Origin: Salvelinus alpinus | Lineage: Eukaryota > Chordata > Actinopteri > Salmoniformes > Salmonidae | Reading direction: 5' to 3' | Assembly: GCF_045679555.1 (NCBI RefSeq) | Contig: NC_092087.1 | Coordinates: 84,372,129 to 84,436,128, forward strand | Length of the DNA stretch: 64,000 bases | Shown: one piece after another, positions 1 through 10,182 of the stretch | Layout: every line of letters starts with the position of its first letter | Numbering within the stretch: position 1 is the first letter of the stretch | Made by a program: the position numbers and the translations under genes | The notes under the pieces: generated by a model | Databases searched by the model: none | What the model was told of the DNA's origin: nothing | The model's input: only the letters and a program-made list of their open reading frames with translations

Positions 1-290
1 ACTCTCTGTTACTATCTATCCATAGTCACTTTAATAACTCTACCTACATGTACAAATTACCTTGAATAACCGGTGCTCACGCACATTGACTCTGTACCTG
101 TACCCCCTGTATTTAGCCTCACTATTGTTATTTTGCTGCTGCTCTTTAATTATTTGTTACTTTTATTTCTTATTTTTTTAGGTATTTTTCTTAAAACTGC
201 ATTGTAGGTTAACGTCTTGTAAGTAAGCATTTCACTGTAGGGTCTACCTACACCTGTTGTATTCAGCGCATGTGACAAATACATTTTCAT
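1..290 (+). repeat. 3' tail of a dispersed salmonid retroposon
   Basis: This stretch resembles a dispersed salmonid repeat tail: a run of short motifs ending in 'GCATGTGACAAATACATTT'. Related tails recur at 8637-8785 on the same strand and at about 12395-12480 on the opposite strand, each ending in the 'GTGACAAATA' motif or its complement. Shared 3' ends with variable 5' truncation fit target-primed retroposition. The exact family cannot be named from the sequence alone. Confidence 0.45.
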
Positions 291-1090
291 TTGGTGGGCA
301 GTGTGCGGTTTGCTACCATTCTCTCATGTCTTGGTATTTAGTAAAATGTCACTGTGGTTGGAGACACTGATGTTATGTTCAGCCTGTGAAGATGTGAAGT
401 TTCCACTCCTCTGTTATGTAAACAACCATCGAACAGGTACACGATGTGTTGAGAGGGTGAAGAAGAAGAAGATCGTGATGATGATAATGAATGACCTGGA
501 TGATATGTTAATGCAGGCTGGAACAAAAGCATGCACACCCTGTGTGGCTATAATGCTTCTACAAGGAATACCAGTACTGCGTAACATTGGTCATTCCTTT
601 GAACTGTTTGTAACAAATTGATAGGTGGTTGAATGTTGCGCAAGAGCGAAATGTTTATATCAGAAGAGGATGGCTCATAATAATACCTGGAATGGAGTTC
701 ATGGAAGGGTATCAAATACATGTAATCAATGTGTTTGATGTGTTTGATACTCTTCCATTAATTCTGTTCCAGCCATTACTTTGAGTCCGTCCTCCGATTT
801 AAAGTGCCACCAGCCACCACTGGTTTATGTACATTGTTAGCTGTGAAGCCTTGTGATGTCGTGTTCACTGTCAAATGTACCAACAGTCCCGTGTGTCCCA
901 ATTCAGGGCTTTCCTGTCCTAACCTGGTAGCCTGGTCCCAGATCAGGGCTTTCCAGCCCTAACCTGGTAGCCTGGTCCCAGATCAGGGCTTTCCAGCCTT
1001 AACCTGATAGCCTGGTACCAGATCTGTTTGCGCTCTTGTTTGACATGACAGGGAGTTGGCATGATAACACAAACAGTCTGGCACTCAGGC
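291..1090. other. Intergenic, no gene seen; short tandem triplication at 895-1022
   Basis: A 106-codon open frame at 301-621 has no recognisable domain, is Cys and Met rich in a non-coding-like way and lacks splice or promoter context, so I do not call it a gene. At about 895-1022 a ~49-bp unit containing 'CCTGGTCCCAGATCAGGGCT' occurs nearly three times in tandem. Confidence 0.5.
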
Positions 1091-1097
1091 TACCGTC

Positions 1098-1246
1098 CAG
1101 GGCCTGTATTCATAAAGCCTCTCAGAGTAGGAGTGCTGATCTAGGATCAGTTCTGCCTTTAAGGTCACAGTTACAAAAACAGGGGGTGGGGATCTGATCC
1201 GAGATCAGCACTCCTACTCTGAGATTCTTTATGAATACTGACCCTG
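1098..1246. mobile_element. Palindromic MITE-like element
   Basis: The arms 'TCAGAGTAGGAGTGCTGATC' near 1122 and its inverse near 1203-1222 pair with each other, and the flanking 'TATTCATAAAG' and 'CTTTATGAATA' extend the stem. The whole unit is about 150 bp and non-coding. Related arms recur near 46070-46160 and 46245-46330, so this is a mobile palindromic family and not a unique hairpin. Confidence 0.65.
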
Positions 1247-1451
1247 ATGGTCTTTGTCCCTCTTATTGGTCTCTGGGTCAGACATTAGGAAGTTCCCTTC
1301 AGTGAAGTGAAACAGCACAGCAGACATTATCAACCTCTGAGAGAACAGTTTAAAGGTCAGTATCGCAGAGAACACACACAACACATGCCCACGCAAGCAC
1401 GAACGCAAGTGCATTCTTAACGCACACACACTCACAAAGCACATAATCCAT

Positions 1452-1453
<2 letters not shown>

Positions 1454-1486
<33 letters not shown>
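1454..1486. repeat. (CA)n microsatellite
   Basis: An uninterrupted run of about 16 CA dinucleotides. Open frames crossing it encode only alternating Cys-Val or His-Thr and are not genes. Confidence 0.95.
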
Positions 1487-1488
<2 letters not shown>

Positions 1489-1707
1489 GGAAGTGCAGGT
1501 AAGAAAACCACAATGTCCTCGTTTCCCAGAATGTTTACAAGCTGTTTCCAATAACAAACAAACCGCAAACCACTAACACCCCCGTCCCCTCCTCCTCTCT
1601 TCTCTACCTCTCTTCTCAGCCTCTCCCAAACTAACACCCCCTCTATTCTTCTTCTTATCATGTACACCTCTCATCCTCTCACCCCCCCTTCCTCCTCTCT
1701 TTTTTTG

Positions 1708-1912
1708 GTTCTACACTATACTCAAAGAAAAATAGGGGATATCTAGAACCTAAAGGGGTTCTTAGGCTGTCCTTATAGGAGAAATTAAGAACCATTTTTG
1801 GTTCTAGATAGAACCCTTTTGGTTCCTTTCCACAGAGGGCTCTACATGGAACCAAAAAGGGTTATCCTATGGGGACAGCCAATGAACCATTTGCACCCTT
1901 TTTTCTAAGAGT
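1708..1912. mobile_element. Small MITE-like repeat with internal inverted motifs
   Basis: Ends are roughly inverted ('ACACTATACTCAAAGAAAAA' and 'TTTTTTCTAAGAGTGT'), and the interior contains alternating GGTTC and GAACC motifs around 'TAGAACC' and 'GGAACCAAAAAGGGTT'. This is typical of a short palindromic fish DNA element. No coding content. Confidence 0.55.
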
Positions 1913-1915
1913 GTA

Positions 1916-2045
1916 TACCCACTCACCCATCCTCTCATCCCACCCACTCACCCATCCTCTCATCCCAACCACTCACCCATCCTCTCATCCCAACCACTCA
2001 CCCATCCTCTCATCCCAACCACTCACCCATCCTCTCATCCCACAC
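1916..2045. repeat. 25-bp tandem repeat, about 5 copies
   Basis: A pyrimidine-rich unit 'CACTCACCCATCCTCTCATC' plus five bases repeats five times with near identity. Confidence 0.85.
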
Positions 2046-2484
2046 ACTCACTCCCTCACTGGCAGTGTCGGAAATCTGGCTTGCCTACTACTTGCATACT
2101 GTGTGATAATCTGTGTACTAATGGTACTACATACTATGTAGTATAAATGTATGCAGTCAGCAACAAATAACAGAAAACTAGCTTCATCCTACTGAGAATG
2201 TGTCATCTGAAGCACAACTGTGTTGATTCCAGCCATTCCTTCATTTTGGTAGAGCAAGTACCCTCAGCTGATGATCAGCTGTTGTCAGACACACGTGGAT
2301 TTCAAAACACGATTCTGTTCCTCAATAGTGTGCAGTGAATTCTACGAGATGAAAAGACTAAATTAGTATGACATGCTGGTATTTACAGTTTTGACATTTC
2401 ACATACTATAAAACTTTTTCACAGCCCAAATGGTACTATTTAGAATGTTGGGGTGTTTAGACATGGCCGCTCACATCTCTTGTC

Positions 2485-2710
2485 ACCCCCCCCCTCCCAC
2501 TCCCTATCTTCTCTCTGACTCCCCCCTCCCCATCTTCTCTCGGACTCCTCCCTCCCTATCTTCTCTCGGACTCCTCCCTCCCTATCTTCTCTCTGACTCC
2601 CCCCTCCCCCTCCCTATCTTCTCTCTGACTCCCCCCTCCCCCTCCCTATCTTCTCTCTGACTTCCTTTCCACCAACGCTCACTCCCTAAACCCCCCCCCC
2701 CCCCCCCTCT
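2485..2710. repeat. C-rich tandem repeat and poly-C tract
   Basis: Imperfect units of 'CCCTCCCTATCTTCTCTC' type repeat about seven times, followed by a homopolymeric C run at about 2692-2707. Low-complexity sequence; no gene. Confidence 0.8.
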
Positions 2711-2764
2711 TGTCTTTGACTTCCTCTGTACCTGTGGCTGGGTGTGTATATCCTGTCCTACTTA

Positions 2765-3140
2765 AACACTGGACCAAATCAACCCCTAGTTTACATCCTA
2801 ACTGGCACAAATCAACCCATAGCCCCCTCTATAATAAAGCCCTAATCAACCCATAGCCCCCTCTATAATAAAGCCCTAATCAACCCATAGCCCCCTCCGT
2901 AATTAAGCCCTAACCAAACCCTAGCCCCCTCCGTAATTAAGCCCTAACCAAACCCTAGCCCCCTCCGTAATGAGGCCCTATTCGTCCCTTAGCCCCCTAT
3001 ATAATGAAGCCCTAATCAACTCCTAGCCTCCCCCACAATGAGGCCCTATTCGTCCCTTAGCCCCCTCCATGATGAAGCCCGCATCATCCCTCAGCAACCT
3101 CCGTAATGAGGCCCTAATCAACTCCTAGCCCCCTCCACCA
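2765..3140. repeat. Imperfect tandem repeat, ~35-60 bp units
   Basis: About nine diverged units of the form 'CATAGCCCCCTCTATAAT' followed by 'AAGCCCTAATCAACC' run across this interval. Divergence between units is much higher than in the minisatellites further right, suggesting an older array. Confidence 0.75.
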
Positions 3141-3806
3141 TAAGGACAGTGGTCTTCAACCTTGATGGTGCAGCCCAGCACTAACACGGAACAAAAGGGC
3201 TGGCATATAGTACAGGAGTATATCAAATATAGAATATATATTTAGAGAAAGATATGCACGAAGCTTGAAAAAGTGATTAAAAGCCTTGGGTTCTCTGGGA
3301 CCAGGATGGAAGACTACTGTGGTAGCACATAGCCTAGACGTCTCAATGGGCCCCAAAGGATTGGAGAGGCGTATGCAATATGGTAACAACTCCGCTCTCT
3401 GTGCATCTCTTAGGTGGTAATAGTAATCATCAGTACCATGATTTTACATGTTTTATATTTAAACCTTTAACTAGGCAAGTCAGTTAAGAACAAATTATTA
3501 TTTACAATGACGGCCTACCAAAAGGCCTTCTGCGGGGACAGGGACTGGGATTAAGAATAACTTTAATAAAAATATAGGACAAAACACACATTACAACAAG
3601 AGAGACAACACAACACTACATAAAGTGAGACCTAAGACAACAACACAGCATGGTAGCAACACATGACAACATGGTAGCAACACAATGATCTTTAACTCAA
3701 CTGTGTAATACTGTGTCTTCCAAATGATCACACTCAACACACACAGGCAGAGTAAATTTGCTTGATTGAACAATAAATGTAATCCATAACCACCTGAATA
3801 CATCAT
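3141..3806. other. Intergenic stretch with a dispersed repeat fragment
   Basis: The segment 3460-3545 ('ACTAGGCAAGTCAGTTAAGA' and 'AATGACGGCCTACC') looks like a dispersed fish repeat fragment. The rest has no feature I can support; short open frames here have no domain. Confidence 0.4.
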
Positions 3807-4040
3807 AGATGTAGGATCTTCATTCACGCCAGTTTGCTACAGCAGCAACCGGAAATGTGAATTATGTACATTTTTTGTAGGGGTTGATAAAAAAAATTGT
3901 TATGACAAATCAAGTCTGACAAAGAGGAAATTACAAACTTTAGAAGCCTTATTCAACCTTAATTAAACAAGTTTGCATTTTCTACTTTGCAGGAAAATTC
4001 TAAGCAACAAAAGATTAATCAAATTAAGATCCCACATCTT
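3807..4040. mobile_element. Short MITE with 14-bp terminal inverted repeats
   Basis: Begins 'AGATGTAGGATCTT' and ends 'AAGATCCCACATCT', which are inverted copies differing by one base. About 234 bp, AT-rich, non-coding. TA-rich flanks fit a TA target duplication. The interior ('GCCAGTTTGCTACAG', 'TTGCAGGAAAATTCT') resembles a recurrent salmonid MITE. Confidence 0.7.
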
Positions 4041-4044
4041 TATA

Positions 4045-4440
4045 TGAATATTCAAAGAGAGCCTTACCTTACTGTATAGTGGACCTTCTTGTAGTCTCAG
4101 AAACACCGGCTTCTCAATGCTCTCCGGTTGAGTTACGTTTCACTCTGAACTGAAGGACAAGACAAGTGCTTAACGATGAATCAGTTTCTTGTCTCTCAAT
4201 TGGTCACCACCGGATGATTCAAACCCTTTAAATAACGAGAAAAACGTCTGCCTGCCTTCTCTGAAAAGTAAATGAGTGAACAGAAAAGAGATTACTGACA
4301 GAAAAAGTATTTTCTGTGGCTTCCGTTAGTTTCAACTGAAACCACACACGTCATTAACGCTGCGATCTGTACTTGCTTCCCTTTGTCAGAAGTGGGGGTG
4401 GAGAAATTTTTGGTAAAAATGTAAGTTCTTCTTTCGGTCT
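4045..4440 (-). promoter_or_regulatory. Possible promoter and non-coding first exon, minus strand
   Basis: Read on the minus strand, this unique segment has a palindromic 'AGTTTCAACTGAAACC'-type site (about 4328-4343; it contains an AANNGAAA IRF-type half site on the plus strand), then 'TTATTTAAAGG' as a TATA-like box near 4222-4232, and about 150 bases later a donor 'AAGGTAAGG' near 4063-4071. This would be a non-coding first exon of a gene running off the left side. No coding exon is visible to its left, so the call is tentative. Confidence 0.25.
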
Positions 4441-4764
4441 CTGTTCTTGTTTCTTTTTTCTAAAGCATCAGATATTACTTCTGCTATTTTGACATTTTAA
4501 TAAGTGTAATATTATTTATTTTTTAATTCCTGAAAATAACAGGTGCAAAAGCTTTGAGAACAACTTGTGATGTGAGGTAATGAAAGAGAGCGAGCAAGAG
4601 AGAACAAAGACGTTTTGCTGCCATCAAGTGGACAAAGTATGAATAAAGTATGGCCTTGGTGTAACAACTAGTTGATTTTCCACAGGTGCTTTTCTCCTCC
4701 ACAAGAAACTATGAAATGAGACTGTTCATTACATGTTAGTCTTCCTTCAAACGTATCCAGGTGC

Positions 4765-4770
4765 TTTATT
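4765..4770 (-). terminator. mpst: Candidate poly(A) signal of mpst
   Basis: AATAAA on the minus strand (TTTATT on the plus strand), about 590 bases beyond the mpst stop codon. This would give a plausible 3' UTR. Position is the only support. Confidence 0.4.
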
Positions 4771-5356
4771 TATACAGCAAAAAGAGAGAGGTTTAATAGT
4801 TATTATAGAACTTATTTTTAATATCAGATGTGTACAAGAATTCAACCATCACAAATTAAATTAAAATCAGTGACATTACAACATTGATTGATATTTACTA
4901 CATTCATATGACTACAGAATGTCTTAATGTTTGTGTAGGCGTGTGGGGTTCAGCCCCATCCATACGTGAGGACCAGACCCACACACTGTTTAGCAGAGGT
5001 ACTGGATTGTCCAGTGGGGCCACCCACTTCCCCTCGTGTTGAGGAAATTATACTGATGTCATTGTCTGGTGTGTGAATGATAAGGCTAATGAAAGACTGA
5101 CTAACTGACGTGAATTCAAACGCCAACTGACCTTCTATGACATGTGATCGTCACCAACCCCCTCTAGTCCAAACAGTAGGATACAGTTACCCCCAGACAC
5201 TGACCTAAGGCTAGTTTTACATTGCTCCTTAAGAATTGAGGGTACGCTGATCCTAGATCTGTGCCTACGGGGTGGGGTAAGGCAGGTTCTAACTATTGTC
5301 CAATAATCATCCAATCACAGAGAGCTTCCTCTCCCTCCCCATCACACATTCCTCTC

Positions 5357-8300
5357 TCATTCAAACACAGGGGAGTGTTTCCCAAACCCCACAGAGATCA
5401 CATGCTCGGGCACGGCGCGGGTGTACCACTCAGACCACGCCCCGTCGTACACAGACACCCCAGGGTGCCCGCACTCGTGGGCGGCGAGGGCCACGTGGCA
5501 GGCAGTCACACCGGACCCACAGGACACGCAGAGCGGGTGGGAGAGGTCGACACCAGCCTGGGTGAACATGGTCTGGAGGTCTTCATGGGGATGGAGGTGA
5601 CCGGACGGAGAGAGGAAGGAGGAGAAGGGCATGCTGATGGAGCCAGGGATGTGGCCTGGCTCAGTATCTGAAAGAGAGGAGGAAGAGAGTGAATGGGTGA
5701 CAAAAAGGACAAACAGAGGGAAAGGGTTAGTGCTGCTGGGTGAATTTCCACAGTCTAAAAATGCTCCCTCTTCCTGTGTCATTTCCATGCCAATAGAGAA
5801 TATTCAAGAGGTCAAAGTCCACAGCCGGAGAGACACTTATAGGCAGATAGCACGTACTTCAAAAACTTCAAAAAAAATAAAGTATAGCCACATAAGACCT
5901 TATCACCATAGAGGTAAATTAGAACACAGCTAGAGTGTCACAACAAGGTAGACTAGAACACCTGGAAGGGATAGTGTCACAACAAGGTAGATTGGAACAC
6001 CTGGAAGGGATAGTGTCACAACAAGGTAGATTAGAATACCTGGAAGGGATAGTGTCACAACAAGGTAGATTGGAACACCTGGAAGGGATAGTGTCACAAC
6101 AAGGTAGATTAGAACACCTGGAAGGGATAGCGTCACAACAAGGTAGATTAGAACACCTGGAAGGGAAAGCGTCACAACAAGGTAGATTAGAACACCTGGA
6201 AGGGAAAGCGTCACAACAAGGTAGATTAGAACACCTGGAAGGGAAAGCGTCACAACAAGGTAGATTGGAACACCTGGAAGGGATAGTGTCACAACAAGGT
6301 AGACTGGAACACCTGGAAGGGATAGTGTCACAACAAGGTAGACTAGAACACTTGGAAGGGGTAGTGTCACAACAAGGTAGATTGGAACACCTGGAAGGGA
6401 TAGTGTCACAACAAGGTAGATTAGAACACCTGGAAGGGATAGTGTCACAACAAGGTAGATTGGAACACCTGGAAGGGATAGTGTCACAACAAGGTAGATT
6501 GGAACACCTGGAAGGGATAGTGTCACAACAAGGTAGACTGGAACACCTGGAAGGGATAGTGTCACAACAAGGTAGACTGGAACACATGGAAGGGGTAGTG
6601 TCACAACAAGGTAGATTAGAACACCTGGAAGGGAAAGCGTCACAACAAGGTAGATTAGAACACCTGGAAGGGAAAGCGTCACAACAAGGTAGATTAGAAC
6701 ACCTGGAAGGGAAAGCGTCACAACAAGGTAGATTAGAACACCTGGAAGGGATAGTGTCACAACAAGGTAGATTGGAACACCTGGAAGGGATAGTGTCACA
6801 ACAAGGTAGATTGGAACACCTGGAAGGGATAGTGTCACAACAAGGTAGATTGGAACACCTGGAAGGGATAGTGTCACAACAAGGTAGATTGGAACACCTG
6901 GAAGGGATAGTGTCACAACAAGGTAGATTGGAACACCTGGAAGGGATAGTGTCACAACAAGGTAGATTGGAACACCTGGAAGGGATAGTGTCACAACAAG
7001 GTAGATTGGAACACCTGGAAGGGATAGTGTCACAACAAGGTAGATTGGAACACCTGGAAGGGATAGTGTCACAACAAGGTAGATTGGAACACCTGGAAGG
7101 GATAGTGTCACAACAAGGTAGATTGGAACACCTGGAAGGGATAGTGTCACAACAAGGTAGGTTGGAACACCTGGAAGGGATAGTGTCACAACAAGGTAGA
7201 TTGGAACACCTGGAAGGGATAGTGTCACAACAAGGTCGATTGGAACACCTGGAAGGGATAGTGTCACAACAAGGTAGATTGGAACACCTGGAAGGGATAG
7301 TGTCACAACAAGGTAGATTGGAACACCTGGAAGGGATAGTGTCACAACAAGGTAGATTGGAACACCTGGAAGGGATAGTGTCACAACAAGGTAGGTTAGA
7401 ACACCTGGAAGGGATAGTGTCACAACAAGGTAGGTTAGAACACCTGGAAGGGATAGTGTCAACAAGGTAGATTAGAACACCTGGAAGGGATAGTGTCACA
7501 AGGTAGATTAGAACACCTGGAAGTGATAGTGTCACAAGGTAGATTAGAACACCTGGAAGGGATAGTGTCACAACAAGGGGTATGCTCTAAACTGGTACAA
7601 TACCAATCAAGTGCAACAGTCAAATATACAGAATTGTATTCAGACTACTACTATATGTTGCGTTTCCACTCCGTTCACTACAGTGTGTGTGCATGCGTAT
7701 ATGGTACACAATTGTGCTGACAGATGTTCTGATTTATGACCCAACCTCCATGTTTTCTTATCAGCTTGTGCAAACAAAGGAGGCCTATGGCTTGCGTCTG
7801 CAAACGTCATCTTGTGCAAAGCCTTGCTTCCTCTGTCCTCGTCTCCTCAATTCCACTCAAAGCTTATTGTAGGAAGAGGTCCGAAGGACCTTGGATCCTC
7901 TCCTCCAATGAGCTTGAGAGGAATTGAGGAAACAAGGACAGAGGAAGACAGGATTGGACAGGCAGCAGGTAACATTTCAAACCAAGTGTGCATCCCAAAT
8001 CGCACCCCATTTCCTACATAGGGCTCTGGTCCAAAGTAGTGCACCATAGGATGCAGCCAGAGTAGGAGGAGGAAGTCACACGTTCAGCAGCTCTGTGCCT
8101 CAGGGCCAGACGAAGTCCACATCCCATAAATAACACACCCATTATCTATCGCAACATGACAGCTGAGAGAAACTGGATAATCTAACATGAGCAATCTGTC
8201 AGTCTATTGTGTTGTTGATTATGGGTCAAAGCTCATTGGAGGAAGAGATCCGGAGGATTGGAGAGGGCTACTCAGTGATCAGTAGTTGGTCTAGGCCTAT

Positions 8301-8827
8301 TGATTATAGGTCAAAGCTCATTGGAGGAAGAGATCCAGAGGATTGGAGGAGAGGGCTACTCAGTGATCAGTAGTTGGTCTAGGCCTATTGATTATAGGTC
8401 AAAGCTCATTGGAGGAAGAGATCCAGAGGATTGGAGGAGAGGAGAGGGCTACTCAGTGATCAGTAGTTGGTCTAGGCCTATTGATTATAGGTCAAAGGGG
8501 GGTTGTTGTTTATGTTTACCCCCACAGTTGGACCCTGTTGGCCTATCAGCAGTATTGATCAAATGCTAAATGAACTACTAATAAGGTGACATGAGCAGGC
8601 CTCCATACTCGAAGTTATGGCTAGTTATACACCTATTGTAGGCTACACCTTCGTGTTTATTTTTTATTTTTTGTGCATTTTCTTAAAAAAGTTTAACTCT
8701 GCATTGTTGGGAAACGGTAAGTAAACATTTCACGGTAAAGTCCACACCCGTTGTTTTCGGCAAGTGACAAATACATTTGATGTCACCTGACGTATTTACA
8801 GTGTGTGAAATAACATCAATGCACTTT

Positions 8828-8870
<43 letters not shown>

Positions 8871-9465
8871 GCTCACTGTCTCTGGGTTCTGGATCCACCC
8901 CTCTGAATCTCCCCCCTGGTCTGGCATCGACCACCTTAAATTCTTTACTATCCAGATTATCCAGGATGTCCTCGTACGTCTTCACCCAGGAGCGGTTCAA
9001 AGAGGCCCTAAATTCGGTCTGCTCGGGTCGGGAGTACCGGTCACTTACTGGAAGTCCCTCGTTCGCCCAGTTTTTGAGTCCTCCGTTCAGAACCGAGACA
9101 GAACTGTGTCCGAAAACTCGGAACATCCACCAAACTCGAGGCGCAGAGAACGCGCCGAAGTTGCTAGCATCGTAGACCACGACGTGCGTATCGTTTCCAA
9201 TCCCCAAATTTCCAACATAATCTGCAAAAATGCGCTCGGATGGCAGCATATGATCCAGCGGAGAAGTTTTGTCGCAGCACTGGTCTATGTCAAAGAAGGC
9301 TGCACCCGGGATATGCCTCTTCTTGAATTCGCTCTTGGCGTTGCGCCTGAGTTTGGGTAAGTACCAAGACGTGTCCAAGACGCGGAGTTTGGGTCCGAAC
9401 CGTTGGTCTTTGACCGCATCAAGAAGCCACTTGGATGCGACGATAGCCCTCGCTTGGAGTGCCAT
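5357..9465 (-). CDS. mpst: 3-mercaptopyruvate sulfurtransferase, two coding exons
   Basis: Coding exons are 8877-9465 (start ATG at 9465-9463) and 5357-5667, joined in phase 1, giving about 299 aa, close to the ~297 aa of human MPST. It moves sulfur from 3-mercaptopyruvate to a persulfide on the active-site cysteine, in cytosol and mitochondria, feeding H2S and thiol sulfuration. Two rhodanese domains are present. The N-terminal inactive one includes 'RHIPGAAFFDIDQC' and 'SAPRVWWMFRVFGH'. The C-terminal one includes 'TEPGHIPGSISMPF' and the active loop 'CGSGVTACHVAL' with the catalytic Cys near residue 246. CGSGVT is the MPST loop, whereas thiosulfate sulfurtransferase has CRKGVT, so mpst is favoured over tst. 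The donor GTGAGC runs straight into a CA microsatellite. The gene is divergent from rps19bp1. An upstream in-frame ATG at 9579 is rejected because homology starts at the MALQARAIV residue. Confidence 0.93.
5935..7572. repeat. 39-bp minisatellite, about 42 copies, in mpst intron 1
   Basis: The unit contains 'GTCACAACAAGGTAGATT' then 'GGAACACCTGGAAGGGATA' and repeats with a strict 39-base period. The last units after about 7458 lack a few bases. Variant units carrying 'GGGAAAGC' in place of 'GGGATAGT' occur as triplets at about 6150-6250 and again at 6610-6720, indicating a block duplication of about 12 units. The period is divisible by three and units lack stops, so three frames over both strands stay open for more than 500 codons; none is a gene. 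Confidence 0.97.
8215..8505. repeat. Tandem repeat of ~95 bp, three copies plus a related relic
   Basis: The unit 'GGTCAAAGCTCATTGGAGGA' through 'TCAGTAGTTGGTCTAGGCCT' is repeated three times with length variation in the GGAGA segment. A diverged relic with 'CTCCAATGAGCTTGAG' in inverse orientation is at about 7860-7920. Within mpst intron 1. Confidence 0.85.
8637..8785 (+). repeat. Retroposon tail related to window start
   Basis: Ends with 'AAGTGACAAATACATTTGAT', like the repeat at 1-290, and shares the 'GTAAGTAAACATTTCAC' motif. It is a 5'-truncated copy within mpst intron 1. Confidence 0.5.
8831..8870. repeat. (TG)n microsatellite touching the mpst splice donor
   Basis: About 20 TG units lie immediately next to the intron-side bases of the mpst exon 1 donor (GTGAGCAA then CACACA on the minus strand). 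Confidence 0.95.
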
Positions 9466-10182
9466 GGTTGAACGTGTAATTCCCGACGGTTGCAAAGGTG
9501 ATACAGGTAGAACGAGAGACGGTTTTATTGGAGAGAGAGGCAGAGCTGTCCCAGGATAAATAACACGCCCCCAATGCACAGCCTGTAGTTTAGCTGAAAG
9601 TGAATGGGGGCGTTACCATATGGCCAACAGACGTTCATCAAAATGAACAGCAAGGCAACTTTATATAAATTGGCCACTCGGTATTTCCATCATGTTTTTT
9701 TAATTTTATTCATATGGAATTGTGCGTAATTTGTAATATTTTATTTACAAAAACATATGACAACTTAACATTTACATACATTTCCAAAAACATTAATGGC
9801 ATCAGACTTGCTCAGACCCACATTTTCCCGCCGTCTCCACAACCAATTCAAATAGGATCAGATCATGAACTTTATAAAGCATGTATTTAAATAATGTCTA
9901 AATAATAATGCGGCTAAATAACCTAATTAACATGACCTCATGTGTTTTCTATGAAATGTCATAATTTTTCCAAAAGCGAAAGGTATTTTGACAACAATCC
10001 GGAACCATGATGGTGCACTTTGAAAATAGTTTTCACCCGAGTAGTGATCCCCAAACACTGTTCGCCGGATGTTGAACTCACATGTTATTTTTACAGAAGC
10101 AAGATAATTTTTCTAGATTTGCTGGAGAAATCTTAACGTTTACTCACATGTTTGTTATTTAAAAAGTAAAGTGCATATGAAC
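9466..10182. promoter_or_regulatory. Shared divergent promoter region of mpst and rps19bp1
   Basis: The two start codons point away from each other with about 717 bases between them, so this interval must hold both promoters. A TATA-like 'TATATAAA' is at about 9663-9670. Part of the interval (9690-9860) is a dispersed AT-rich repeat also found at 13925-14110, so core promoters are more likely in the flanks of that repeat. The TSS positions are not visible from sequence. Confidence 0.6.
9690..9860. repeat. Dispersed repeat, second copy at 13925-14110
   Basis: The segment with 'CAACTTAACATTTACATA', then 'AAACATTAATG' and 'CAGACCCACAT', closely matches 13990-14110. It sits between the divergent gene starts here and inside rps19bp1 intron 2 there. 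Confidence 0.65.

Noticed and set aside
301-621. 106-codon open frame
   Set aside because: No homology that I recognise, no splice or promoter evidence, composition like random AT-rich DNA.
5919-7571. Open frames of 511-550 codons on both strands
   Set aside because: They are a by-product of a stop-free 39-bp minisatellite whose period is a multiple of three; no start context, splice logic or domain.
5357-9465. Calling the sulfurtransferase tst (rhodanese)
   Set aside because: The active-site loop is CGSGVT as in MPST, not CRKGVT as in TST.
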